The notes under the pieces: generated by a model | The model's database searches: none | What the model was told of the DNA's origin: nothing | Seen by the model: the letters and a program-made list of their open reading frames with translations, nothing else | In this document: positions 8,023 through 14,425 of the stretch, in pieces | Layout: the number at the start of each line of letters is the position of its first letter | How positions within the stretch are numbered: the stretch's first letter is position 1 | Program-made: the position numbers and the translations under genes | Assembly (NCBI GenBank): GCA_023426345.1 | Contig: JAFAAX010000105.1 | Location: 1 to 22,161, forward strand | Source of the DNA: Actinomycetes bacterium | GTDB taxonomy: Bacteria; Actinomycetota; Actinomycetes; Actinomycetales; Actinomycetaceae | Reading direction: 5' to 3' | Length of the DNA stretch: 22,161 nucleotides

Positions 8023-9807
8023 ATGAGCACGAATGGACCCGCCGGACCTCCTCCCGGCCAGACGCCGCCCTACGGGTGGCCGCCGCAGTCCCCCCCGCCC
8101 CAGGGCGGCTCCTCGGCCTTCTTCGACTCGCTGCGCCGCTCCGGCTGGTACCGCGCGGACAACCGGGTGCTGGGCGGCGTGTGCTCCGGCGTGTCCGCGC
8201 GCACCGGCTGGGACCTGGGCCTGGTCCGCGGCGCCACCGTCGTCCTCGCCATCTTCTTCAGCCCCGTGTGGATCGCCTACGGCGTCGCCTGGGCCCTGCT
8301 GCCCGAGCAGCGCGATGGACGCATCCATCTGGAACAGCTCATCGACGGGCATCTGGACATCGCCCAGCTGGGCGCCCTCGCCATGCTCGTCCTGGGGATC
8401 GGCAACCCCCTCCCCTGGGCGACGGGGGCGGGCGGATGGTTCGTCGCGGGCCTCATCGTCGTCGGCATCGTCGTCGCCATCGCAGCGGTGGCCAGCTCGA
8501 AGGGGCAGGACCCGCGGACGGGCACCCCCTATGGGCCGGGCGGCGCCACCACGCCGAGCAACGGCTCGACGCCTCCACCGGCTCCCGCCTTCGCCCAGAG
8601 CGCCGGGCCCACGCCGGGGACGGGCCCCGCGCCCGCCTTCGTCGCGCCCGCGTCCGGTCCGGCGGGCGGCCCGGCTCCCGTGTTCGCCCGGAATGCCGCG
8701 CCAGCGCCCGGCCCATCCGGTTCCGGCAGCGGACCGACCGACGCCACCCCGGGGACGCCCTCGTCGAAGGAGGAGACACCCATGCCCGACACCCCGCCGA
8801 CTCCCGACTGGCGCGCCCAGGGGGGACCGGTCCCGCCCGGCCAGCCGTTCGCGGCGCCGGGCCCGCAGGGCCCCGCCGGCTGGTCCCAGAGCGCAGCCGG
8901 CTCGTGGTCGCAGCAGGGACCGATGCCGGCTCCCGTGTCCATGCCAGCCCCGCCGCCCCGACGCCGCCCGGTGTCGGCCCGCGTCAATCTGCTGGTCACC
9001 GGCCTGGTGGTGCTGGTCATCGCGGTCGCTCTGGCCGTGTTCCTCCGCACCGGCGGGTTCCTGCCTCTGCTCGGAGGCGGCGCGGTCTGCCTCTTGATCG
9101 TCGGAGCGGCGCTGGGCGTCGCCTCCGTCCGCGATCGCGGCGCCGGCTGGCTGATCGCCCTCAGCGTCATCGGCGCGATGATCGGGGTCCCCGCGGCCAT
9201 CGGATTCACTGCGACCCGCGCCGAGCAGAACAACTACGGCGCCACCAGCGCAGGCAGCTACGCGGTCCAGATCGCCCCGGCGCCTGCGCCGCTGTCGGCC
9301 GATTGGACGGTCGACGAGCTGTCCGGCGTGGACGACAGTTCGTCCGATGGCGGCTTCTACGGCACGCGCGAGCTGGACCTGGATCTCACCGGCGCCCCTG
9401 AGGACACCGACAAGACCATCACCGTGACCGGCCCCTTCCAGAACCTCAACCTCGACGTCCGCCAGGGGCAGTCCGTCCAGATCTCGATCAACGGCTACAC
9501 GGAGACCGTCACGGGGCACTACTACGCCGGGTCCCAGAGCCTGTCCGACACGATCCCCTGGGTTCCCGAGGTCAGCGAGGTGTCGAGCTCCCTGGCTTTC
9601 CGCACGCCGTGGTGGAGCGCCGACCACGCGATCCGGGTGAACATCACGGACGGATCCGGCGCCGTGCAGATCTACGAGAAGCCGCCCGCCTCGGCAGCCG
9701 CCGATCAGGGCCAGTCCGGCGCCCAGTCGGGCGCCCAGTCGGGAGACGCCCCGCAGTCCGGCGCTCCGACGCCCTCGCCGTCCGCCAGCACCACCGACCG
9801 CCACTGA
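8023..9807 (+). CDS. PspC-domain membrane protein with C-terminal beta-rich (toastrack/LiaF-like) domain
   Basis: 594 aa. The ATG follows GTGGAGCC. Order: Pro-rich N-terminus (1-35); PspC domain (about 40-95: NRVLGGVCSGVSARTGWDLGLVRG, here split only for description); two TM helices (about 108-155); a long Pro/Ala/Gly linker (about 160-318); two to three TM helices (about 320-400); a soluble region with alternating beta-type patterns (about 430-570) reminiscent of LiaF/DUF4097 toastrack domains; and a Gln/Ser/Pro tail with QSGAQSGAQSG. Divergent from the PspC kinase across a 115-bp spacer and probably regulated by that system. Odd: an AAGGAGG plus in-frame ATG sits in the linker, and the linker carries a dispersed repeat at 8756. 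The toastrack assignment is a guess from pattern; PspC is firm. Confidence 0.85.
   Translation: MSTNGPAGPPPGQTPPYGWPPQSPPPQGGSSAFFDSLRRSGWYRADNRVLGGVCSGVSARTGWDLGLVRGATVVLAIFFSPVWIAYGVAWALLPEQRDGRIHLEQLIDGHLDIAQLGALAMLVLGIGNPLPWATGAGGWFVAGLIVVGIVVAIAAVASSKGQDPRTGTPYGPGGATTPSNGSTPPPAPAFAQSAGPTPGTGPAPAFVAPASGPAGGPAPVFARNAAPAPGPSGSGSGPTDATPGTPSSKEETPMPDTPPTPDWRAQGGPVPPGQPFAAPGPQGPAGWSQSAAGSWSQQGPMPAPVSMPAPPPRRRPVSARVNLLVTGLVVLVIAVALAVFLRTGGFLPLLGGGAVCLLIVGAALGVASVRDRGAGWLIALSVIGAMIGVPAAIGFTATRAEQNNYGATSAGSYAVQIAPAPAPLSADWTVDELSGVDDSSSDGGFYGTRELDLDLTGAPEDTDKTITVTGPFQNLNLDVRQGQSVQISINGYTETVTGHYYAGSQSLSDTIPWVPEVSEVSSSLAFRTPWWSADHAIRVNITDGSGAVQIYEKPPASAAADQGQSGAQSGAQSGDAPQSGAPTPSPSASTTDRH
8756..8765 (-). 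repeat. Dispersed GACGAGGGCG element (linker of PspC/toastrack protein)
   Basis: Exact 10-mer on the minus strand, encoding TPSS in the linker. It ends two bases before the internal AAGGAGG. Confidence 0.6.
8767..8784 (+). promoter_or_regulatory. Internal Shine-Dalgarno and in-frame ATG within the PspC protein gene
   Basis: AAGGAGG (8767-8773), an 8-base gap, then ATG (8782-8784) in frame. Initiation here would give a 341-aa protein lacking the PspC domain but keeping the C-terminal TM and beta-rich parts. This is a better ribosome-binding site than that of the annotated start. Confidence 0.5.
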
Positions 9808-9819
9808 GAGGAGGCCCTC

Positions 9820-10461
9820 ATGACCACTCCGCACACACCCGAGGATCCGCAGACCGCACCGCTCCCGCCGACGCCCGAGCAGGCAGTAGCGGCCGAACCG
9901 CCGACGGAGCCACTCGGGGCCGCCCCGGCGCCCGCTCCGGCCCCGGCTCCCGAGGAGGAACCGGCCGCGACCCAGGAGATGCCGGAGCCGGCCGCGACCG
10001 TGACGATACCCGAGCAAGACGGGCCGGACGCCGCCACCACGGAGATGCCGGAACCGGCCGCGACCGCGGAGATGCCCACGCACGACGCTCCCACCGGGAC
10101 ACCTGAGCCCAGGTCCGGGGACACCGCCACCGAGGGATCCGCCCCCGCGGGGGCACCGGTGCGGCCGCCGCGGCGGGAGGGTCCGTCGGCCGTCCCGCCC
10201 GTGTGGACGGCGGCCTCGACCAGGCTCCCGGATCCGGACGACCTTCCCGAGCCTCCGGCTCGGCGTGTGCGCGTCGGCCAGCTGATCTGGGCGGGAGTCG
10301 TCATCATCCTGGGCGTGTATCTGCTGATCCTGGCGACGGTCACCCACCTCGACTTCGGTGCGCTGCTCATCGGCCTCGTGGCCCTGCTGGGTGTGGGGCT
10401 GATCGTGGCCGCACTGTTCACCGGGCGGAAGAAGCCCTCGCCGGCGACCCCGCCGAACTGA
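9820..10461 (+). CDS. Small two-TM membrane protein with acidic Pro/Ala-rich N-terminus
   Basis: 213 aa of unknown function. AGGAGG precedes the ATG by 5 bases, and the gene starts 12 bases after the PspC gene stop, so they form an operon. Residues 1-145 are low complexity (Pro, Ala, Glu, Thr) with a partly repeated EMPEPAAT motif. A basic stretch, RRVRVGQ, then leads into two TM helices (about 153-172 and 176-200) and a short basic tail, GRKKPSP. Topology suggests a long soluble N-terminal arm and a hairpin in the membrane. I recognise no family. Context suggests an accessory membrane component of the PspC-type envelope-stress module. Confidence 0.8.
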   Translation: MTTPHTPEDPQTAPLPPTPEQAVAAEPPTEPLGAAPAPAPAPAPEEEPAATQEMPEPAATVTIPEQDGPDAATTEMPEPAATAEMPTHDAPTGTPEPRSGDTATEGSAPAGAPVRPPRREGPSAVPPVWTAASTRLPDPDDLPEPPARRVRVGQLIWAGVVIILGVYLLILATVTHLDFGALLIGLVALLGVGLIVAALFTGRKKPSPATPPN

Positions 10462-10544
10462 GCGGGGACGCTCCCAACGAGCGGAGCGGGAGTGCTCGGG
10501 CCCCGCAACGCCCCGCGCGTCCCTTCCCTTCCCTCCTCCCCCGT

Positions 10545-10599
10545 GACTTCGGTGCTCTTCTCCGCCGACTTCGGTCGTTGGCTGTTGACGAGGGCGGTC
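10545..10599 (+). repeat. 22-bp repeat array, left arm (two units plus tail)
   Basis: Units are 10545-10566 and 10567-10588, both beginning GACTTCGGT, followed by a CGAGGGCGG tail. Unit two matches the inverted unit at 10879-10900 at 20 of 22 positions and the tail is shared. Confidence 0.85.
10587..10596 (+). repeat. Dispersed GACGAGGGCG element (end of left 22-bp array)
   Basis: Exact copy joined to the end of the second 22-bp unit. The equivalent position of the right array has GGCGAGGGCG (10871-10880, minus strand). Confidence 0.6.
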
Positions 10600-10617
10600 T
10601 TTGCCTCGGCCGGGGCG

Positions 10618-10738
10618 GACAACACCAAATGGTCATGGCTCAGCCGACCGGCGGTTCGCGAGGAATCATCTTTCATCAGCGTGGATGCGGCCGTCTGAGG
10701 TGTGGTGTGGGTGGGAGGACGGACCATTTGGTGTTGTC
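10618..10738. repeat. Perfect 17-bp inverted repeat with 87-bp loop
   Basis: GACAACACCAAATGGTC (10618-10634) and its exact reverse complement (10722-10738). The arm is markedly less GC-rich than the surroundings, and similarity continues weakly outward. It is nested inside the inverted 22-bp arrays. Confidence 0.85.
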
Positions 10739-10869
10739 TGACCGTGTGGGGCCTGTCCGCCTGGTTCCCCGTTGGCCGGGTGAGCTTGTCGGGCCTCTGC
10801 CGGCCCCGCGGGGCGAACAGGGAGCAGACGTGTGAGGATCCGACGGTGGGCCGTCTCGTCAGGCGGGCG

Positions 10870-10944
10870 CCGCCCTCGCCAACAGCCAAGGACCGAAGTC
10901 ACCGGGAAAGAGCACCGAAGTCGCGGGAGAAGAGCACCGAAGTC
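10870..10944 (-). repeat. 22-bp repeat array, right arm (three inverted units plus tail)
   Basis: Read on the minus strand, units are 10944-10923, 10922-10901 and 10900-10879, each beginning GACTTCGGT, then the tail CGAGGGCGG. It forms an inverted copy of 10545-10599 about 270 bp away. Confidence 0.85.
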
Positions 10945-11059
10945 GCGGCTGCCGCGGCGGAGGAGAACCGGCTGGCGCGGACGTGGCGAAGGCGACGCCA
11001 CCGGGACATGCCGCCGCTCTTCGCGCGCGCGCGCAGCTGGTCGGGGCACCATTGGGGGC

Positions 11060-11665
11060 ATGGCCCAGTCGTCCTCGGGGAGCCACCAGCGCCCCCACGC
11101 CCCGCGTCGGCCGGACCGTGCGACGTCCTCCGCGTCCTCCGCGGCGCCCGCGGGTTCCGCGCGGCGCAGTGCGCCCCGGCCCCCCTCACGCCCGGCGCCC
11201 GGGCGGGGCGCCACCGGACGGACGGCGTCGCCCTCGTCCGGGACGACGGGGACCGCGCCGAGGCGGCGGACGCTGAGTTTCGGGGGCCTCACGATCTCCG
11301 TGCGGCTGCTGGGCATCGCCGTGCTGACGGCCCTGCTGGCCGTCATGCTGGTCCCCTCCGCCTACCAGTGGTGGGAGCAGAACCAGGACTACCGCGACAT
11401 CGTTGCGCGCGTGCAGGCGGCCCAGGAGCGCAACCAGGAGATGCGCGATCAGTTGGCGCTGTGGAACGATCCGGCCTACATCGACTCGCAGGCCCGGGCC
11501 CGGCTCAACTACGTGATGCCCGGCGAGACCCAGTACGCTGTCACGGACCCCGGGGCGGACCACCAGGAGCAGCCGAGCGTGGCCGACGCTTCCACCGGCC
11601 CCGACCGCCCGTGGGTCCAGTTGTTCGTCGCCTCCCTCCAGGAGGCCGATTCGCCCGGGAAGTGA
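11060..11665 (+). CDS. ftsB: FtsB/DivIC-like septum formation initiator protein
   Basis: 201 aa bitopic division protein. The ATG at 11060 follows ATTGGGGGC. Residues 1-75 are a basic Ser/Pro/Arg-rich cytoplasmic tail. One TM helix spans about 79-100 (ISVRLLGIAVLTALLAVML). An extracytoplasmic coiled coil follows (about 103-135, WWEQNQDYRDIVARVQ). The family-typical NDPAYIDSQARARLNYVMPGE stretch sits at about 136-156. FtsB/DivIC proteins bridge FtsL and FtsQ in the divisome. It lies 6 bases before the DUF501 gene, in the order (DivIC-DUF501-Ppx) known from mycobacteria as Rv1024-Rv1026. Odd: the N-terminal tail carries the 19-bp form of the dispersed repeat. Confidence 0.9.
   Translation: MAQSSSGSHQRPHAPRRPDRATSSASSAAPAGSARRSAPRPPSRPAPGRGATGRTASPSSGTTGTAPRRRTLSFGGLTISVRLLGIAVLTALLAVMLVPSAYQWWEQNQDYRDIVARVQAAQERNQEMRDQLALWNDPAYIDSQARARLNYVMPGETQYAVTDPGADHQEQPSVADASTGPDRPWVQLFVASLQEADSPGK
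11220..11238 (-). repeat. Dispersed GACGAGGGCG element, 19-bp form (FtsB-like N-terminal tail)
   Basis: Reverse complement of the 19-mer at 6518-6536 and 17987-18005. It encodes RTASPSS, close to the GTASPSS encoded by the kinase tail copy. Confidence 0.7.
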
Positions 11666-11671
11666 CCGCCG

Positions 11672-12211
11672 TTGACCGAGACCGACGCCCATGAGCGGAT
11701 GACCCCCGCCACGCCCCGCGATCTGGACACGCTGCGCGAGCAGCTGGACCGGGTGCCTCGCGGCGTCGTTGGCATCGGCGCGCGGTGCGTGTGCGGGCGC
11801 CCGACAGTGGTCGTCACGGCGCCGCGTCTGGAGGACGGCACGCCGTTCCCCACCACCTTCTACCTCACCTGCCCGCCGGCGGTCCGGGCGTGCTCGACCC
11901 TGGAGGCCGGGCATGTCATGGAGGAGCTCACCCGCTGGATCGAGGTGGACGCCGACGCGCGAGCATCCTACGGGCGCGCGCACCTCGACTACATCGCCCG
12001 CCGCGAGCGGATCGGGCGCGATGCCGGCGTCGGCGACGTCCCGGAGATCCACGGCGTGTCCGCGGGCGGGATGCCGACCCGCGTGAAGTGCCTCCACGCC
12101 CTGGTGGGCCACGCGCTGGCGGCCGGGCCCGGCGTCAACCCGGTGGGTGATCGCGCGCTGGCCCTCATGGCCGAGCGCGGCCTGTGGCGCCCGGACCGCT
12201 GCGCCTGCTGA
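11672..12211 (+). CDS. DUF501 domain-containing protein
   Basis: 179 aa from the TTG at 11672; an in-frame ATG at 11699 is the alternative, and neither has a strong Shine-Dalgarno. The start is 6 bases after the FtsB-like stop, suggesting translational coupling. Visible features: LDRVPRGVVGIGARCVCG (about 25-42) with paired Cys 39 and 41, PFPTTFYLTCP (59-68), a further Cys at 74, and GMPTRVKCLHALVGHALA then NPVGDRAL near the C-terminus. The conserved Cys and His residues suggest metal or redox chemistry, but I know of no established biochemical function. Its place between a DivIC homologue and Ppx is conserved in actinobacteria. Confidence 0.9.
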   Translation: MTETDAHERMTPATPRDLDTLREQLDRVPRGVVGIGARCVCGRPTVVVTAPRLEDGTPFPTTFYLTCPPAVRACSTLEAGHVMEELTRWIEVDADARASYGRAHLDYIARRERIGRDAGVGDVPEIHGVSAGGMPTRVKCLHALVGHALAAGPGVNPVGDRALALMAERGLWRPDRCAC

Positions 12212-12230
12212 ACCTGCCCGTTGCCCGATC

Positions 12231-12240
12231 GACGAGGGCG
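12231..12240 (+). repeat. Dispersed GACGAGGGCG element (spacer before ppx)
   Basis: Exact copy 20 bases after the DUF501 stop, in the 125-base spacer before ppx. Confidence 0.6.
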
Positions 12241-12336
12241 CCCCCGGTGGCGGGGTTCGCCGTGCCCCTTCCGTCGAGCGTTCGCGAGGAGACGGCCGGT
12301 CGGCGTCCGGGGCGGAGCCCGTGGGAGAATGTCCCC

Positions 12337-13320
12337 GTGAAACGTGTGGCTGCCATTGACTGCGGGACCAACTCCATCCGACTGCTCGTCGCCGACACGG
12401 AGTGGGTCGACCTGCCCGGCGGAGAGCGTCGCGCCCGCCTCTCGGAGGACCTCACCCGCCAGATGCGCATCGTGCGGCTGGGCCAGGATGTCGACCGCAC
12501 CGGCGTGCTGGACCCGGCGGCGCTGGAGCGCACGTTCGCGGCGACGCGTGAGTACCAGGCGATGATCCGGCGTCTCGGCGCCCAGGAGATCCGGGTGGTC
12601 GCCACGTCGGCCACGCGCGATGCCGCCAACGCCGCGGACTTCTCGCGCGGCATGAGCCAGATCCTCGGGGTCGAGCCGCAGATCGTCCCCGGCACGGAGG
12701 AGGCCGCCCTGTCCTTCGCGGGCGCCGTCAGCGGGGCGCCCGTGGACGCGCCGCGGCCGTTGCTCGTCGTCGACATCGGCGGGGGCTCCACGGAGCTCGT
12801 CGTGGGCTCCGACGCCGTCGAACAAGCCGTCTCCCTCAACATGGGGTCGGTGCGCGTCACGGAGAAATTCTTCGCCGGGATCGCGGCGGACCGCGGAGTC
12901 CCGGCCGGCGCGCAGGCCGCGGCCGCCGAATGGATCGACGCGCGGCTCGACGAGGCCGACCAGCGGCTCGATCTCTCGCGCGTCGCCACGATCATCGGCG
13001 TGGCAGGCACCGTCACGACGGTCACCGCCCAGGCGCTCGGGCTCACCTGCTACCAGCCGGAGCGCATCGACGGCGCGTCTCTCACCCTGGACCAGACGGA
13101 GGAGGCCGTGCGCTTCATGGTCGACCAGCCGGTCCCCGTCAAGGCGGCGCTGGGCTTCATGCCGAAGGGCCGCGAGGACGTCATCGCGGCGGGCGCGCTG
13201 ATCTGGAGCCGCGTGCTCGCCCGCGTCACTGAGCGTGCGGCCGCGCGTGGGCGCACCATCGATCACACGCTCACCTCCGAGCACGACATCCTCGACGGGA
13301 TCGCCCTGTCGATGGCGTGA
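12337..13320 (+). CDS. ppx: Ppx/GppA family exopolyphosphatase/pppGpp phosphohydrolase
   Basis: 327 aa, actin-like ATPase fold enzyme releasing phosphate from polyphosphate and/or pppGpp; which substrate cannot be told from sequence. The GTG at 12337 has GGGAGAA nine bases upstream. The frame stays open upstream to 12184, but that extension is low complexity and unlike the family. Seen: VAAIDCGTNSIRLLVAD (phosphate-1 motif, residues 4-20), VVATSATRDAANAADF, VVDIGGGSTELVVG (phosphate-2 motif, about 144-157), NMGSVRVTEKFF and GVAGTVTTVTAQALGL. Length fits short single-module actinobacterial Ppx proteins, which lack the C-terminal HD part of E. coli Ppx. The tRNA gene follows 8 bases after the stop and may share its transcript. 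Confidence 0.95.
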   Translation: MKRVAAIDCGTNSIRLLVADTEWVDLPGGERRARLSEDLTRQMRIVRLGQDVDRTGVLDPAALERTFAATREYQAMIRRLGAQEIRVVATSATRDAANAADFSRGMSQILGVEPQIVPGTEEAALSFAGAVSGAPVDAPRPLLVVDIGGGSTELVVGSDAVEQAVSLNMGSVRVTEKFFAGIAADRGVPAGAQAAAAEWIDARLDEADQRLDLSRVATIIGVAGTVTTVTAQALGLTCYQPERIDGASLTLDQTEEAVRFMVDQPVPVKAALGFMPKGREDVIAAGALIWSRVLARVTERAAARGRTIDHTLTSEHDILDGIALSMA

Positions 13321-13328
13321 TCGCGCCC

Positions 13329-13402
13329 GCCCCCATAGCCCAATTGGCAGAGGCAGCCGGCTTAAACCCGGTCGAGTGCCGGTTCGAGTCCGGCTGGGGG
13401 CA
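13329..13402 (+). tRNA. tRNA with Leu anticodon UAA but class I (short variable loop) shape
   Basis: 74 bases that fold well: acceptor GCCCCCA/TGGGGGC, D stem GCC/GGC with GG in the loop, anticodon stem GCCGG/CCGGT with loop CTTAAAC (anticodon TAA at 13363-13365), variable loop CGAGT (5 bases), T stem GCCGG/CCGGC with TTCGAGT, discriminator A. CCA is not encoded. Anticodon UAA reads the Leu codon UUA, and A73 suits leucine. Bacterial tRNA-Leu normally has a long variable arm; this one does not. Placement just after ppx matches the tRNA-Leu I recall after Rv1026 in mycobacteria, but I cannot confirm the structure of that one. Confidence 0.93.
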
Positions 13403-13708
13403 CAGATGGTTGAGGCGGACGTCGGCCTCTCGTCGCTGACGGCAATTGCCCCGTGTGGATCGGCCATCTGAACATTGACGGGAGCCGATGTCCGTGTGAG
13501 GAGCCGATACGGCGGCTCCCGACGGCGACAACCGCTCCTCACACCGACACAGGCTCCTCGCCGCGCGCGCCGTCTCGGAGCTGATCTGCCAGGGCGCGGC
13601 TCGTCCCTCGTCCTCTTGACGAGGCCGCCGCGGGGGAGTGTGCTGGGGACGCGCGGCCGCCCCGACGGCGGCCGCCCTCCGCACCGACCGACCGAGACGA
13701 GGACGATC
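13403..13708. other. Gene-free spacer between tRNA and histidine phosphatase
   Basis: 306 bases holding a large inverted repeat (13481-13557), a smaller perfect hairpin CCTCGTC-CTCTT-GACGAGG (13606-13624) related to the dispersed element, and GC-rich direct repeats of CGGCCGCCC near 13652-13675. An open frame runs through into the phosphatase gene, but its translation is low complexity and I do not regard it as coding. Confidence 0.6.
13481..13557. repeat. 24-bp imperfect inverted repeat with nested hairpin
   Basis: Arms 13481-13504 and 13534-13557 match at 21 of 24 positions and share GTGTGAGGAGC. The 29-base loop overlaps a second dyad, GAGCCG-ATACGG-CGGCTC (13501-13518), so two alternative folds compete. 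There is no T tract. Confidence 0.8.
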
Positions 13709-14269
13709 ATGACCGTGCTGTACCTGGTCCGCCACGGCCAGACGGAGTGGTCGCAGACCGGGCGCCACACCTCCGTCACCGACCTCGACCTCACGCCCGA
13801 GGGGGAGGAGCAGGCGCGCTCGCTGCGCGCGCGGCTGGACCCCGACGACTTCGGCCTGGTACTCAGCAGCCCGCGGCTGCGCGCCCGGCGGACGGCGGAG
13901 CTCGCGGGCTTCGCGGACTACCAGATCGACCCCGATCTGGCCGAGTGGGACTACGGCGACTTCGAGGGGCTGACCAGTGAGGAGATCCGCCAGCAGTGGC
14001 CGGGCTGGCGGATCTGGTTCAACGGGTGCCGCGGGGGAGAGGGCTCGGAGGAGGTGCGCGCCCGGCTGACCCGGGTGGCGGCGAGGGTCCGGGCCTCCGG
14101 GGTGGAGCGGGCGATCTGCTTCGGCCACGGGCACGCCTCCCGGGTGCTGGCCCTGTGCTGGCTGGACTTCCCGATCATCTTCGGCCAGAGCTTCCCGCTG
14201 GAGGTGGCCAGCGTGTCCGTGCTGGGACGGGAGAAGGAGTCTCCGGCGGTTCTGCGGTGGAACAGCTGA
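13709..14269 (+). CDS. Histidine phosphatase family protein (phosphoglycerate mutase-like)
   Basis: 186 aa. The ATG at 13709 has GAGGACG upstream. The catalytic RHG motif is in YLVRHGQTEWSQTGRH (residues 5-20), followed by TDLDLTPEGEEQA, SSPRLRARRTAEL (about 51-63), EWDYGDFEGL (about 76-85) and the second catalytic His in ICFGHGHASRVLAL (about 143-156). Family members remove phosphate from small sugars, nucleotides or 2-phosphoglycolate-type compounds; the substrate here is undetermined. The length is that of a minimal phosphatase without the insertions of true cofactor-dependent mutases, so a mutase role is unlikely. Confidence 0.92.
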   Translation: MTVLYLVRHGQTEWSQTGRHTSVTDLDLTPEGEEQARSLRARLDPDDFGLVLSSPRLRARRTAELAGFADYQIDPDLAEWDYGDFEGLTSEEIRQQWPGWRIWFNGCRGGEGSEEVRARLTRVAARVRASGVERAICFGHGHASRVLALCWLDFPIIFGQSFPLEVASVSVLGREKESPAVLRWNS

Positions 14270-14277
14270 GGGACCGC

Positions 14278-14357
14278 CGTTCCGGGCAGGCGGGGGCGCC
14301 CTCGTCGCTGCGCCGACAGCGAACCCGGGCCGGACGGGACCCGGCCGCCCCGGAACG
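14278..14357. terminator. GC-rich stem-loop after histidine phosphatase, containing a dispersed repeat
   Basis: Outer arms CGTTCCGGG (14278-14286) and CCCGGAACG (14349-14357) pair perfectly. Inner dyads include TCGCTG-CGCCGA-CAGCGA beginning around 14304. A GACGAGGGCG copy lies in the loop. It has no T tract, so termination is possible rather than shown. Confidence 0.45.
14297..14306 (-). repeat. Dispersed GACGAGGGCG element (spacer after histidine phosphatase)
   Basis: Exact copy on the minus strand inside the stem-loop region. Confidence 0.6.
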
Positions 14358-14425
14358 CGGTGGCGCCCGCCCGCGCGACGTGAGACATTGGACGCGTACG
14401 ACCTGAGATCTCCTGGAGGAGCACC

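Larger units (their letters stand above)
10462..11059. other. Gene-free 598-bp repeat-rich spacer
   Basis: Contains, in order: a GC-rich palindrome CGGGGCCCCG (about 10497-10506), a 23-base pure pyrimidine tract (10520-10542), two 22-bp repeats (10545-10588), a GACGAGGGCG copy (10587), one arm of a 17-bp inverted repeat (10618-10634), its partner (10722-10738), three inverted 22-bp repeats (10879-10944) and a CG dinucleotide run (11022-11034) just before the FtsB-like start. Short open frames across it look like by-products of the repeats. No transposase or RNA-gene signature was recognised. Confidence 0.7.

Noticed and set aside
10492..10698. Possible 68-aa protein across the left repeat array
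   Set aside because: It is translated from the 22-bp repeats and one arm of the inverted repeat, with no Shine-Dalgarno and no recognisable domain.
10545..10944. Plasmid-type iteron replication origin
   Set aside because: The 22-bp period fits iterons, but there is no Rep gene, DnaA boxes or AT-rich unwinding region, and the setting is chromosomal core genes.
12184..12336. Upstream extension of Ppx overlapping the DUF501 gene
   Set aside because: No family similarity; the GTG at 12337 is well placed after GGGAGAA and starts the conserved VAAIDCGTNS motif.
13329..13402. bldA-type class II tRNA-Leu
   Set aside because: The anticodon matches but the variable loop is five bases, not a long arm, and the acceptor sequence differs from what I recall of bldA.
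13475..13708. N-terminal extension of the histidine phosphatase
   Set aside because: The frame is open but low complexity and crosses the inverted repeat; the ATG at 13709 has a ribosome-binding site and begins exactly at the family N-terminus.
13403..13708. Integrated element beside the tRNA
   Set aside because: No integrase and no direct duplication of the tRNA 3' end were seen; only the inverted repeat is unusual.
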